A program made the translations under genes and the position numbers. A DNA stretch of 64,000 nucleotides from JAWLHA01 sp041690535 (GTDB lineage Bacteria; Pseudomonadota; Gammaproteobacteria; Thiohalomonadales; Thiohalomonadaceae): the NCBI GenBank assembly GCA_041690535.1, contig JAWLHA010000005.1, forward strand, positions 51,757-115,756, written 5' to 3'. Below, piece after piece: positions 1 to 6,556 of this stretch; position 1 is the first letter of the stretch, and every line of letters begins with the position of its first letter. The notes beneath the pieces were generated by a model that was given only the letters and a program-made list of their open reading frames with translations, searched no databases and was not told where the DNA came from.

Positions 1-635
1 TGCTGAAGGCTTTCCGGCACCACGATCAGCACCCGCCGGGCGCGGTCGCTGAGTAGCTGATGATGCAGGATCAGGCCGGCCTCGATGGTCTTGCCCAACC
101 CCACCTCGTCAGCCAGCAGCACCCGCGGTGCGTAGCGCCCCGCCACCTCGTGGGCGATGTGGAGCTGGTGCGGAATGAGGCTGGTGCGGGCGCCGGTGAG
201 ACCATGGAGATCCGAGGTGGCCAGGCGGGCCGCTTTCTCCCGGGTCCGCTGGCGCAGGGCGAACCACCTGTCGGAGTCGATTTGGCCGGTGAGTAGCCGG
301 TCGGCCGGACGGTTCAACTGCATGAAATTATCGAGCTCTCCCTCTGGCAGTTCGGCCTCGCCGCCGTCCTCGCGTCGACCCTGGTAGGTGAGCAGCCCCT
401 CGCGCTCGACCACGGCCTGCACTTCCAGCGACCAGCCTTCATGACTGCGTACCCGATCGCCCGGCACAAAGGCCACCCGGGTGAGGGGGGCGGTTTGACG
501 GGAGTAGGTGCGGAGCTCTCCGGTGGCTAGAAACAGTACCGTCACCGTGCGTGCGTCGGCGGACAGCACGGTGCCGAGGCCCATCTGCAGTTCGGTGTCG
601 CTGATCAAGCGCTGGCCGGGGATGTAGTCACGCAT
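1..635 (-). CDS. rapA: RNA polymerase-associated helicase RapA (5' part, cut by window edge)
   Basis: Open from a start codon at 635 to the window edge without a stop, giving the first 211 residues. The N-terminus (MRDYIPGQRLISDTELQMGLG) is the Tudor-like RapA N-terminal region, and near residue 185 there is a SWI2/SNF2 Walker A motif, DEVGLGKTIEAGLI, preceded by the LIPHQLHIA segment typical of RapA. RapA is a Swi2/Snf2 ATPase that binds RNA polymerase and helps recycle it after transcription. The remaining helicase domains lie outside the window to the left. The family call is secure from the N-terminal and Walker A sequence; intactness of the rest cannot be judged. Confidence 0.93.
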   Translation of the reverse strand, partial: MRDYIPGQRLISDTELQMGLGTVLSADARTVTVLFLATGELRTYSRQTAPLTRVAFVPGDRVRSHEGWSLEVQAVVEREGLLTYQGRREDGGEAELPEGELDNFMQLNRPADRLLTGQIDSDRWFALRQRTREKAARLATSDLHGLTGARTSLIPHQLHIAHEVAGRYAPRVLLADEVGLGKTIEAGLILHHQLLSDRARRVLIVVPESLQ

Positions 636-715
636 GGCGGTGCCTTGGGTGGAAAAGGGGCGCGTATGGTAGAGGAAATCCGCGCCGCGGTCGCCTGGGG
701 CTACCCAACCGCATC

Positions 716-783
716 GGGGTGAACGCATACTTATGTCGCGGCCGTGCTGTGAGCGATGTAAGTCCTTGTATTCGTTCACCCTG
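716..783. repeat. Palindromic intergenic repeat, family A, copy 1
   Basis: Outer arms GGGTGAACGCATA and TATTCGTTCACCC are inverted repeats with one mismatch. Between them lie a CGGCCGTG core and the inner motif GAGCGATGTAAGTCCTT. The same arms and inner motif recur near 5331, 14389, 20766, 35943, 40988 and 63867. No open frame overlaps it convincingly. It sits between rapA and the unknown gene at 931. Confidence 0.85.
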
Positions 784-930
784 TATGAGCGGGGGCGGTT
801 TACGCGCTTGCAAGCCGCACCGCGTCCTGCGCTAGCACTGGCTGAAGTGACTCCTGGTAACGTGCGCCATGGCGCGATGGGGTAGGTTGCCTTGGGAGGT
901 GTTCGGGAAAGCCGAGAGGGGGAAGGAAGG

Positions 931-1275
931 ATGACACGTCTGCCGCAGGCACTGGGCGCATGGGGAACGACGGAGTTCTCCGCCGTACTCAAACGGGAGT
1001 TGGAGGGGCTTGACCCAAAGGTACTGCCCTTGCAGGAGGGGGTATCACGTGGCAGCTATGTGAGCGGTGATTGCTTCGAGGCGATGATCATCACCGCGTC
1101 CGATGTGGGCGACGCCATTGTCGTCAGGGCGGGGATCCACTATCGGAGTATCATTGCCGGCTGCAGTTGTGCGGACGACCCGACCCCAGTGGATGAGCTG
1201 AGCGAGTACTGTGAAGTGGAGATCCTGCTTGACAAGACGTCCGGCGCAGCGCGGGTGAGATTGCTGGACGATTGA
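931..1275 (+). CDS. Conserved hypothetical protein, 114 aa
   Basis: I do not recognise a named family. The start at 931 is chosen because a strong GGAAGGA ribosome-binding site lies just upstream; in-frame codons back to 892 would add 13 poorly supported residues. The protein is soluble and acidic, with no signal peptide or membrane helix. It has cysteines at CF and CSC in the middle (GDCFEAM, IAGCSCADD) and a C-terminal segment YCEVEILLDKTSGAARVRLLDD that looks like a beta hairpin. It stands alone between repeat A and the ybaN-like gene. Coding status is supported by the RBS, the length and the natural composition. Confidence 0.65.
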   Translation: MTRLPQALGAWGTTEFSAVLKRELEGLDPKVLPLQEGVSRGSYVSGDCFEAMIITASDVGDAIVVRAGIHYRSIIAGCSCADDPTPVDELSEYCEVEILLDKTSGAARVRLLDD

Positions 1276-1386
1276 TCCTCCTGGGGCACCCAACCGATCA
1301 GCGAGTGGTCGCGGAGTCGAATGGGGGTACCATTTCGCAGCGCTTTGGTGGACGATAGGGCCTGGACGGTTGCCCTCCACCCGCTT

Positions 1387-1755
1387 ATGTCACGTCTCAT
1401 TCGTTGGCCCTCACTCTTGCTGGCGTACCTGTTTCTGGCGCTGGCGCTCGTCGGCGTCGTGCTGCCCGGCCTGCCTACCGTGCCGTTTCTACTGTTGGCG
1501 GCCTGGTTTGCCGCCCGCGGGTCTGAGAGGCTTCATCACTGGCTCTATGCGCATCCCCACTTCGGGGCCCTGTTGATCGATTGGGAACAGCAGGGGGCGG
1601 TCTCGCGCCGCAGCAAGCGGATCGCGGTGGTGCTGCTCACTGTCAGCTGGGGCATAATGTACTGGCGCATCGATAGCGCCTGGCTGCTGGCGGCACTGGC
1701 GCTGCTGTTTGGCGCTGTCGCCACCTTTCTGCTGACCCGGCCCGAGCCCCGTTGA
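1387..1755 (+). CDS. ybaN: YbaN/DUF454 family inner-membrane protein
   Basis: A 122-residue protein with an N-terminal hydrophobic pair of helices, the motif GVVLPGLPTVPFLLLAAWFAARGSERLHHWL, and two more hydrophobic stretches at the C-terminus. This matches the DUF454 family (E. coli YbaN, 125 aa), whose function is unknown. The start at 1387 gives the family's usual length; an in-frame upstream start at 1321 would add 22 residues with no family counterpart. No clear Shine-Dalgarno sequence is visible before 1387. It is probably monocistronic. Confidence 0.85.
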   Translation: MSRLIRWPSLLLAYLFLALALVGVVLPGLPTVPFLLLAAWFAARGSERLHHWLYAHPHFGALLIDWEQQGAVSRRSKRIAVVLLTVSWGIMYWRIDSAWLLAALALLFGAVATFLLTRPEPR

Positions 1756-1920
1756 GACACGGACGGCCACAGCGAGGCGAGCAGCCAGCCCTAGGGAGAA
1801 TGCGGCACCAGGCGGTCACAAGGAGGCCGTGGACGAGCTGTTTGGAGGCATTCATACCTTTTATATTGGATTGGGCGCGGCTTTTTCCGCCGAGTCTTGG
1901 CTGTGCCGATGGCGAGCAGT

Positions 1921-1989
1921 AGGGTGGATAAGCGCAGCGCATCCACCATTTCGACGCCGCACGGTGGATGCGCTGCGGCTATCCACCCC
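1921..1989. repeat. Paired hairpin repeat, family B, copy 1
   Basis: Within the gene-free stretch 1756-2131 there are two inverted copies of the unit GGGTGGATAAGCGCAGCGC followed by ATCCACC. The first is at 1922-1947 and the second is reversed, ending in ATCCACCCC at 1989, so the whole forms a large stem-loop. Copies occur near 5385, 37447, 40921 and 60206. The rest of 1756-2131 shows no convincing gene. Confidence 0.85.
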
Positions 1990-2131
1990 GCTGAAGGTTG
2001 TCCGCATCTCGAGGAGAGTGGCATATCAGGGTCGATCAGGTAGTTGCGGTCGTCGGGAAAGAACCGCACCGATTCAACGAGCTTTTGGGCGCAAGAGGGA
2101 CCCATCCACTAATGGTCTAGGATCCCATTGA

Positions 2132-3502
2132 ATGAATGATCAGCCGAAGTTTCCTGTTCGCAACAATGTTGCAATTCCCCCTGAGATGCTCGAAGTGTGG
2201 CAGCATCTGCTCAACCTGATCGCAGATGTTTTCCGTGTGCCAGCTGCCCTCATCATGCGTGTGCATGCGCAGGAAATCGAAGTGTTTCTCCGTAGCACCA
2301 ACCCCGAAAACATCTACGAGCGGGGCGAAATGGCCCGCCTGGATACTGGTCTCTATTGCGAAACGGTGATGGGAACCCGGCGTGCCCTTGTTGTGCCGAA
2401 TGCGCTCACGGATCCCTCTTGGGACCACAATCCTGACGTCCAACTGGGGATGATCGCTTATCTGGGCTTTCCGCTGCTGTGGCCCACGGGGCATGTATTC
2501 GGCACCATTTGCGCCCTTGACAGCAAGGAAAACCCCTTTTCCGAACATTATCTCCGCATCCTCGAGCAGTTCAAGACCGTTGTGGAACACGATTTGAAGC
2601 TTCTCGATGTCGACCTGCGGCTCCGCGAGTCGGAGGTGCGTTATCGTGCCATGTTCAACTCTGTGCTTGATGGGATTTATGTTGCGCGCCAGGATGGTCG
2701 AATCGTCGACGCCAACGAAATGGCGCAGCAGCAGCTTGGGCGCGCTGAAGCTGAGCTCAAGCAGTTGAGTATCAGTGACATTCTCCACGCCGGGGCGGAC
2801 TGGTCCACGGAGATCCTGCCGAGTGTCCAATCGAGGGGGATGTTCCGCTGCGAGGGCGAGCAGATCCGCAAGGATGGCGTACGTGTTCCGGTGGATCTGC
2901 AGTTCGTTCACATGACCCTGGGTGAGGAGCCTTTTGTCCTCACGGTGGCCCATGACATCACCACGCGGAAAACCCTGGAGGTGGAATTGAGTCGTCTGGC
3001 GACCACGGATGCTCTCACGGGGACGGGCAACCGTGCCGCCTTCGAGCGGGCCTTGGAACTGGAGATCACGCACGCCGATCGCTACAAGCGACCTTTCTCT
3101 CTGATGATGATGGATATCGATTACTTCAAGAGCGTCAATGATCGCTTCGGGCACGATGCGGGAGATCGGGTGCTGCGACAGTTCTGTGCCACCGCTGCGC
3201 GCATGTTGCGCGAGTCGGATCAGTTCTTCCGTTTCGGCGGCGAGGAGTTCGTTGTGCTGATGCCTGAGACCGACTTGGCGGGTGCGCTGCACGTGGCCGA
3301 AAGAGTTCGTCAAGCGGTGGAGATGGAGTCAATGGAGCATGTCGGCGCCGTAACCGTCAGTATCGGAGTGACGCAGTACAGTCGTCGCGAATCCCGTAGC
3401 GACCTGGTCAACCGGGCGGACTCGGCCCTTTATGCCGCCAAGTCGACGGGGCGCAACAGAGTCTGTGCGGCGCCGGGAAACGAAGCCCAGGGGAAACGCT
3501 GA
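2132..3502 (+). CDS. GAF-PAS-GGDEF diguanylate cyclase
   Basis: A 456-residue soluble sensor cyclase that makes c-di-GMP from two GTP. Residues about 15-160 form a GAF domain (TGLYCETVMGTRRALVVPNA, GTICALDSKE). Residues about 165-285 form a PAS domain ending in ITTRKTLEVELS. The GGDEF domain follows, with DIDYFKSVNDRFGHDAGD and an active RFGGEEF signature. The inhibitory RxxD site is present five residues before GGEEF (RESD). No membrane segment is seen, so input is probably cytosolic. The last codons and the TGA stop lie inside the end of a family D repeat (GGGAAACGCTGA), so the native C-terminus may have been altered by the insertion. No partner gene is adjacent. Confidence 0.93.
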   Translation: MNDQPKFPVRNNVAIPPEMLEVWQHLLNLIADVFRVPAALIMRVHAQEIEVFLRSTNPENIYERGEMARLDTGLYCETVMGTRRALVVPNALTDPSWDHNPDVQLGMIAYLGFPLLWPTGHVFGTICALDSKENPFSEHYLRILEQFKTVVEHDLKLLDVDLRLRESEVRYRAMFNSVLDGIYVARQDGRIVDANEMAQQQLGRAEAELKQLSISDILHAGADWSTEILPSVQSRGMFRCEGEQIRKDGVRVPVDLQFVHMTLGEEPFVLTVAHDITTRKTLEVELSRLATTDALTGTGNRAAFERALELEITHADRYKRPFSLMMMDIDYFKSVNDRFGHDAGDRVLRQFCATAARMLRESDQFFRFGGEEFVVLMPETDLAGALHVAERVRQAVEMESMEHVGAVTVSIGVTQYSRRESRSDLVNRADSALYAAKSTGRNRVCAAPGNEAQGKR

Positions 3503-3628
3503 TTAATTCATCATGCCCGCGAAGGCGGGCATCCCGTGCCTTGGTTTTCTGGGCTGCCGCCGAAGCCTGCCCTCGAATGCCTTAATCGGGGGCGGGACCG
3601 ACGAAACCGGATTTGATCAGCGTTTCCC
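3491..3628. repeat. MITE-like element, family D, copy 1
   Basis: A 138-bp element with terminal inverted repeats: GGGAAACGCTGATTAATTC at the left and GATTTGATCAGCGTTTCCC at the right. The interior holds GC-rich hairpins (GCCCGCGAAGGCGGGC, then CCGAAGCCTGCCCTCGAAT). A second copy of the same layout is at 37978-38143. The left end overlaps the stop codon of the upstream cyclase gene. Confidence 0.8.
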
Positions 3629-3736
3629 TGGGGCACCCCGAAAAGCCGCGTACGCAAGGGAGGCTTTGGGCAGGGGGCCCGTGTCCGTCGCCGAGCCCGC
3701 AGGGGTACGGAGGCAAGGCTGTTCGTCCGGCACGCC

Positions 3737-4168
3737 TTACCGGCTGATCGTCTTGCGCATGAGAGTCGACGATGGTGGGCCGACACAGGTGAACTGAGGC
3801 GCAGCGGTGATCGCGGCCGGCGCCTCTGACCGGGGTATGGCCGCATAGCCGAGGCGGGTGAAAAACGCCACAGCCGACGGGGTCAGAAGGTACAAGGCCT
3901 TGACCCCCCGTTGTGCCGCCCAGGATTCAGCGTGGCAGACCAAGGCCGTTCCATACCCTCTCCCGCGACAGGGTACCGCTACCGCGAGGGACCGCAAGAG
4001 AGCTGCTGCGCCATGGAGTTCGATACCCACCGTGGCGATGAGCTTCGCCTGGGCACGGACACCAAACAGTTGGAGCTGGCGAACATCACGCAAGTCGTGC
4101 ACGTGAAGACCGGCGCCCGTTAACAGTGCCTCGGCTTCCGTGTCGGCGTGAATGGGCTCGATAATCAC
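3737..4168 (-). CDS. GNAT N-acetyltransferase, ArsN2-like
   Basis: A 143-residue single-domain GNAT protein. The acetyl-CoA binding motif is RSLAVAVPCRGRGYGTALV (about residues 64-82), followed by the LYLLTPSAVAFFTRLGY strand-helix typical of the fold. The C-terminal tail, with an AP-rich helix then TAAPQFTCVGPPSSTLMRK, resembles ArsN2, a GNAT found in arsenic loci. No arsenic resistance gene is nearby, so the substrate is unknown and the ArsN2 link rests only on the tail. Flanked by a family D repeat and a gene-free stretch. Confidence 0.75.
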   Translation of the reverse strand: MIIEPIHADTEAEALLTGAGLHVHDLRDVRQLQLFGVRAQAKLIATVGIELHGAAALLRSLAVAVPCRGRGYGTALVCHAESWAAQRGVKALYLLTPSAVAFFTRLGYAAIPRSEAPAAITAAPQFTCVGPPSSTLMRKTISR

Positions 4169-4431
4169 TCTGAACGCCTCTGTTCAAGGGGCCTGAAAGG
4201 GGGTGATCGGCTCATTGCGCAAGAACGTACCAGACACCGACCCAAGGGTGTTCCTCTTGAAATCCTCTAGCGCGCTTGCGATCAGAGGGCAAGGGGGCAG
4301 CCGTGTTGCGACTTTTCCAGTTGTGCCGTGGGGCGCTTTCGATGGGTGTCCATCCCGTCTTGGGGGCTCCCGAGACAAACCACCGCTGCGAACCGCGCTC
4401 GCAATCGGTCCGGGCGTATTGCTCTTCGCCG
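4169..4431. other. Gene-free stretch upstream of the response regulator
   Basis: About 330 bases separate the acetyltransferase start from the receiver gene. Open frames on both strands here are short and of unnatural composition. Apart from the promoter candidate at 4432-4460 I see no repeat, RNA gene or riboswitch-like structure. Confidence 0.5.
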
Positions 4432-4460
4432 CTGACGATGACTGACGCGCGCGCTACAGT
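4432..4460 (+). promoter_or_regulatory. Candidate sigma70 promoter for the response regulator
   Basis: CTGACG at 4432-4437 (4 of 6 to TTGACA) and TACAGT at 4455-4460 (4 of 6 to TATAAT) are separated by 17 bases. Transcription from here would give a leader of about 30 bases before the start at 4499. Only a pattern match. Confidence 0.4.
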
Positions 4461-4498
4461 CGGGGTGCCGTTTTGTGACGGGGTTCGCATTAAGTCGA

Positions 4499-5197
4499 AT
4501 GGATGACGACGCCGTGACCGACTTGGAGGCAAAATTAGAGCATTCTAAAGCTGAACGAAACCGTTCCATGGACGAAAAGCTCAACATCCTGGTGGTAGAT
4601 GATTCGCGCACCGTACGTGCCAGCATCTGCAAATATCTGAAGGAACAGTTCAACATCATCGAGGCGGAAGATGGTGAAGCGGGGTGGAGTGCACTCAGTG
4701 ACCACCCGAGCATACATCTGGTCATCTCGGACATCGACATGCCCAGGCTTGATGGCTACGGGTTCATCTGCCGGGTCCGTTCCACAACCGAGCAGAGCAT
4801 CCGGGATACACCGATTATTGTCCTCACCAGCGCTGAAGACGATGCGTCCCGGACGCGCGCTTACGCCTGTGGCGCCAACGATTTCCTTCTTAAGCCGCTG
4901 GATATCGCGGATCTCCGCTTGCGCCTCCAGTTCCAGATAGAAGCGGGGCGAAATGGCCAGACGCATATTGGCGCCCACATGCAGCAATACGCATTGGCGA
5001 TCGACGATGCAGTGCTTGAAAGACCGGATGTGGGCCAGGCCCTCAGAGCCCTCGAGAGCGAGGAGTTCGGCGCCATCGACCCCTATCTCATCGAACTCTG
5101 CCTGGACCTCATGCCACTGCTTGAGCATGCGAACAGAGTTTGCGCCCTGGGCATCGATCCCCAGCTTTCGGCCATCAAAGAGAAGTTGAAGTGGTGA
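4499..5197 (+). CDS. Response regulator with receiver domain and unknown C-terminal tail
   Basis: A 232-residue protein. The CheY-like receiver starts at ILVVDDSRTVRASI, carries the phosphoacceptor Asp in VISDIDMPRLDGYGF, the Thr/Ser in VLTSAEDD and the Lys in FLLKPLD. After about residue 150 comes a helical region of about 80 residues (QYALAIDDAVLERPDVGQALRALE) without a recognisable output domain. Possible starts are 4475 (GTG), 4499 (ATG) and 4568 (ATG); none has a strong RBS, and 4568 is close to the receiver start. No histidine kinase is adjacent, so the partner is unknown. Confidence 0.85.
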   Translation: MDDDAVTDLEAKLEHSKAERNRSMDEKLNILVVDDSRTVRASICKYLKEQFNIIEAEDGEAGWSALSDHPSIHLVISDIDMPRLDGYGFICRVRSTTEQSIRDTPIIVLTSAEDDASRTRAYACGANDFLLKPLDIADLRLRLQFQIEAGRNGQTHIGAHMQQYALAIDDAVLERPDVGQALRALESEEFGAIDPYLIELCLDLMPLLEHANRVCALGIDPQLSAIKEKLKW

Positions 5198-5330
5198 TGT
5201 AATCACCGGGGCCGAGATTTTGCCCGGAGATCACACCAGCCGCAGGCGCCACCGCGGAATAGACCGAAAAGCCGATCGCAGCGAGATTGCCCCGCCAGGG
5301 GCGGGAAAGCAAACCAGCGCAGGGTGGATA

Positions 5331-5384
5331 AGGGTGAACGCATACTCACAGCACGGCGGTGACGTTAGTATTCGTTCACCCTGA
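5331..5384. repeat. Palindromic repeat, family A, copy 2 (nested)
   Basis: AGGGTGAACGCATACT at the left pairs with AGTATTCGTTCACCCT at the right, with a short CACAGCACGGCGGTGACGT core. It interrupts a family B unit right after AGGGTGGATA, and a GGGCGGATAAGGGCAGCGC copy resumes after it. Confidence 0.85.
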
Positions 5385-5455
5385 GGGCGGATAAGGGCAG
5401 CGCACCCACCGGGTCGCGGCCGTGAATGGTGGATGCGCTTGCGCTTATCCACCCT
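5385..5455. repeat. Paired hairpin repeat, family B, copy 2
   Basis: GGGCGGATAAGGGCAGCGC followed by a diverged arm, then the reversed unit GGTGGATGCGCTTGCGCTTATCCACCCT. It is the same two-unit arrangement as at 1921-1989, with the left unit split by the family A insertion. Confidence 0.75.
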
Positions 5456-5492
5456 CTCAGTGGGCATCGAGTTTATCTGTTCGGCACTCTAG

Positions 5493-6533
5493 CTAGGAAG
5501 GCAGGAACCGTTCGGCGTGCAGCTTCGCGCCGAGCCCCAGCGGGTTGACCAGCTGTTCCACCGCGTCCACCAGGCCAGGGGGGCCGCAGACGTAAATGCT
5601 CGGCTTCGCGCCCTGCGCCAGCGCCGCGTCGAGGTCGCGCGCGAGCGCCTCTGCGGGCGTGCCAATGAAGCCCTGCCATGGCTCTCCGGGATGCCAAAGG
5701 CAAGTCTCCAGCTTCAGGCCGGGGAGCTGTGACCGCAGCTCCTCCAACTCCTCCAGGGCGAACAGCTGCGACTGGTCGTGGACGCCGAAGTAGAGTCGGA
5801 CCGGCTGCATCGCCTGCAGTTCGCCCATCCAACGCAGCATCGAGAGGATTGGCGCGAGGCCGGTGCCGCCGGCCACGAACCAGCGCGCGCCGAGCGAGGT
5901 CTCATCCAACTTGAAACTCCCGCTTGGCCCGCGGACGCGAACCGGTGCGCCGGGGCGCGCCTGTCGCAGCCAGCCGGAAAACTTCCCCTGCGGCTGGAGC
6001 CGGATGTAGAACTCCAGTCGACCCTCCCAATTGGGGGTATTGATGGGGGAGTAGGCGCGCGTGAATCCCTGCCCGGGTGGAGAGAGCTCCATGTACTGGC
6101 CCGGCTCGAAGGTCGCAGCGGCATTGCCGTGGTCGTCAGGCTCGAGGGTCAGGGCCAGCCGCACGACCCCGCCGCCCACCGGGTGGACTTCAGCGACGGT
6201 TGCCGTCCGCTCCGGGATCGGACCGGCCTGAATGGCGGCGCGATCCTGATCCACCACGATCCGCAGCGGAGTGCGGGGAAAGGTACTGCAAAGCAGCACC
6301 TCCCCCCGTTCCACCGCATCGTTCGGCAAGGCCGCCATGCTGTGCTCACTGGCCCGATAGCCGCCGTCGGTACAGCGGGCGCGGCAGGCACCGCAGCTGC
6401 CCCCCCGGCAGATGGCGGGCAGGGTGATGCCGTTGCGTTCGGCACCGACGAGCAGGCTCTCCTGCTCGTGGCACTCGAAGCTGAGGACATGACCATCCCG
6501 GGTCGTCAACTCGACCGTATGTTGCTTACCCAT
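5493..6533 (-). CDS. 2Fe-2S ferredoxin / FAD / NAD(P)H reductase, likely electron donor to Hcp
   Basis: A 346-residue flavoreductase. Residues about 5-95 are a plant-type 2Fe-2S ferredoxin with CRGGSCGACRARC plus a later Cys in LLCS. The FAD domain carries the RAYSPIN motif, and the NAD(P)H domain carries GGTGLAPILSM and CGPPGLVDA. The start at 6533 has a GGAGG sequence six bases upstream; an upstream ATG at 6557 has none. It follows hcp by 23 bases, so it probably reduces Hcp as Hcr does in E. coli. Its domain order differs: here the ferredoxin is N-terminal, as in BenC or MmoC, whereas E. coli Hcr has it C-terminal. The TAG stop lies at a family C repeat end. Confidence 0.85.
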   Translation of the reverse strand: MGKQHTVELTTRDGHVLSFECHEQESLLVGAERNGITLPAICRGGSCGACRARCTDGGYRASEHSMAALPNDAVERGEVLLCSTFPRTPLRIVVDQDRAAIQAGPIPERTATVAEVHPVGGGVVRLALTLEPDDHGNAAATFEPGQYMELSPPGQGFTRAYSPINTPNWEGRLEFYIRLQPQGKFSGWLRQARPGAPVRVRGPSGSFKLDETSLGARWFVAGGTGLAPILSMLRWMGELQAMQPVRLYFGVHDQSQLFALEELEELRSQLPGLKLETCLWHPGEPWQGFIGTPAEALARDLDAALAQGAKPSIYVCGPPGLVDAVEQLVNPLGLGAKLHAERFLPS

Positions 6534-6556
6534 ATGATCCCTCCTCGAAGGCATCA

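Larger units (their letters stand above)
5254..5496. repeat. Composite MITE-like element, family C, with nested repeats
   Basis: The right end reads GTTTATCTGTTCGG-CACTCTAGCTAG, the same terminal inverted repeat seen at 60163 and 60315. The left part (GACCGAAAAGCCGATCGCAG, then CCCCGCCAGGGGCGGG) matches the interior of the copy at 44345. Inside lie a family B hairpin pair and, inserted into that, a family A palindrome at 5331-5384. The extreme left terminus is degraded. The stop codon of the following reductase gene lies in the right end. Confidence 0.75.

Noticed and set aside
3737..4168. Part of an arsenic resistance island
   Set aside because: Only the GNAT tail resembles ArsN2; no arsR, arsC, arsB or arsM is within the window.
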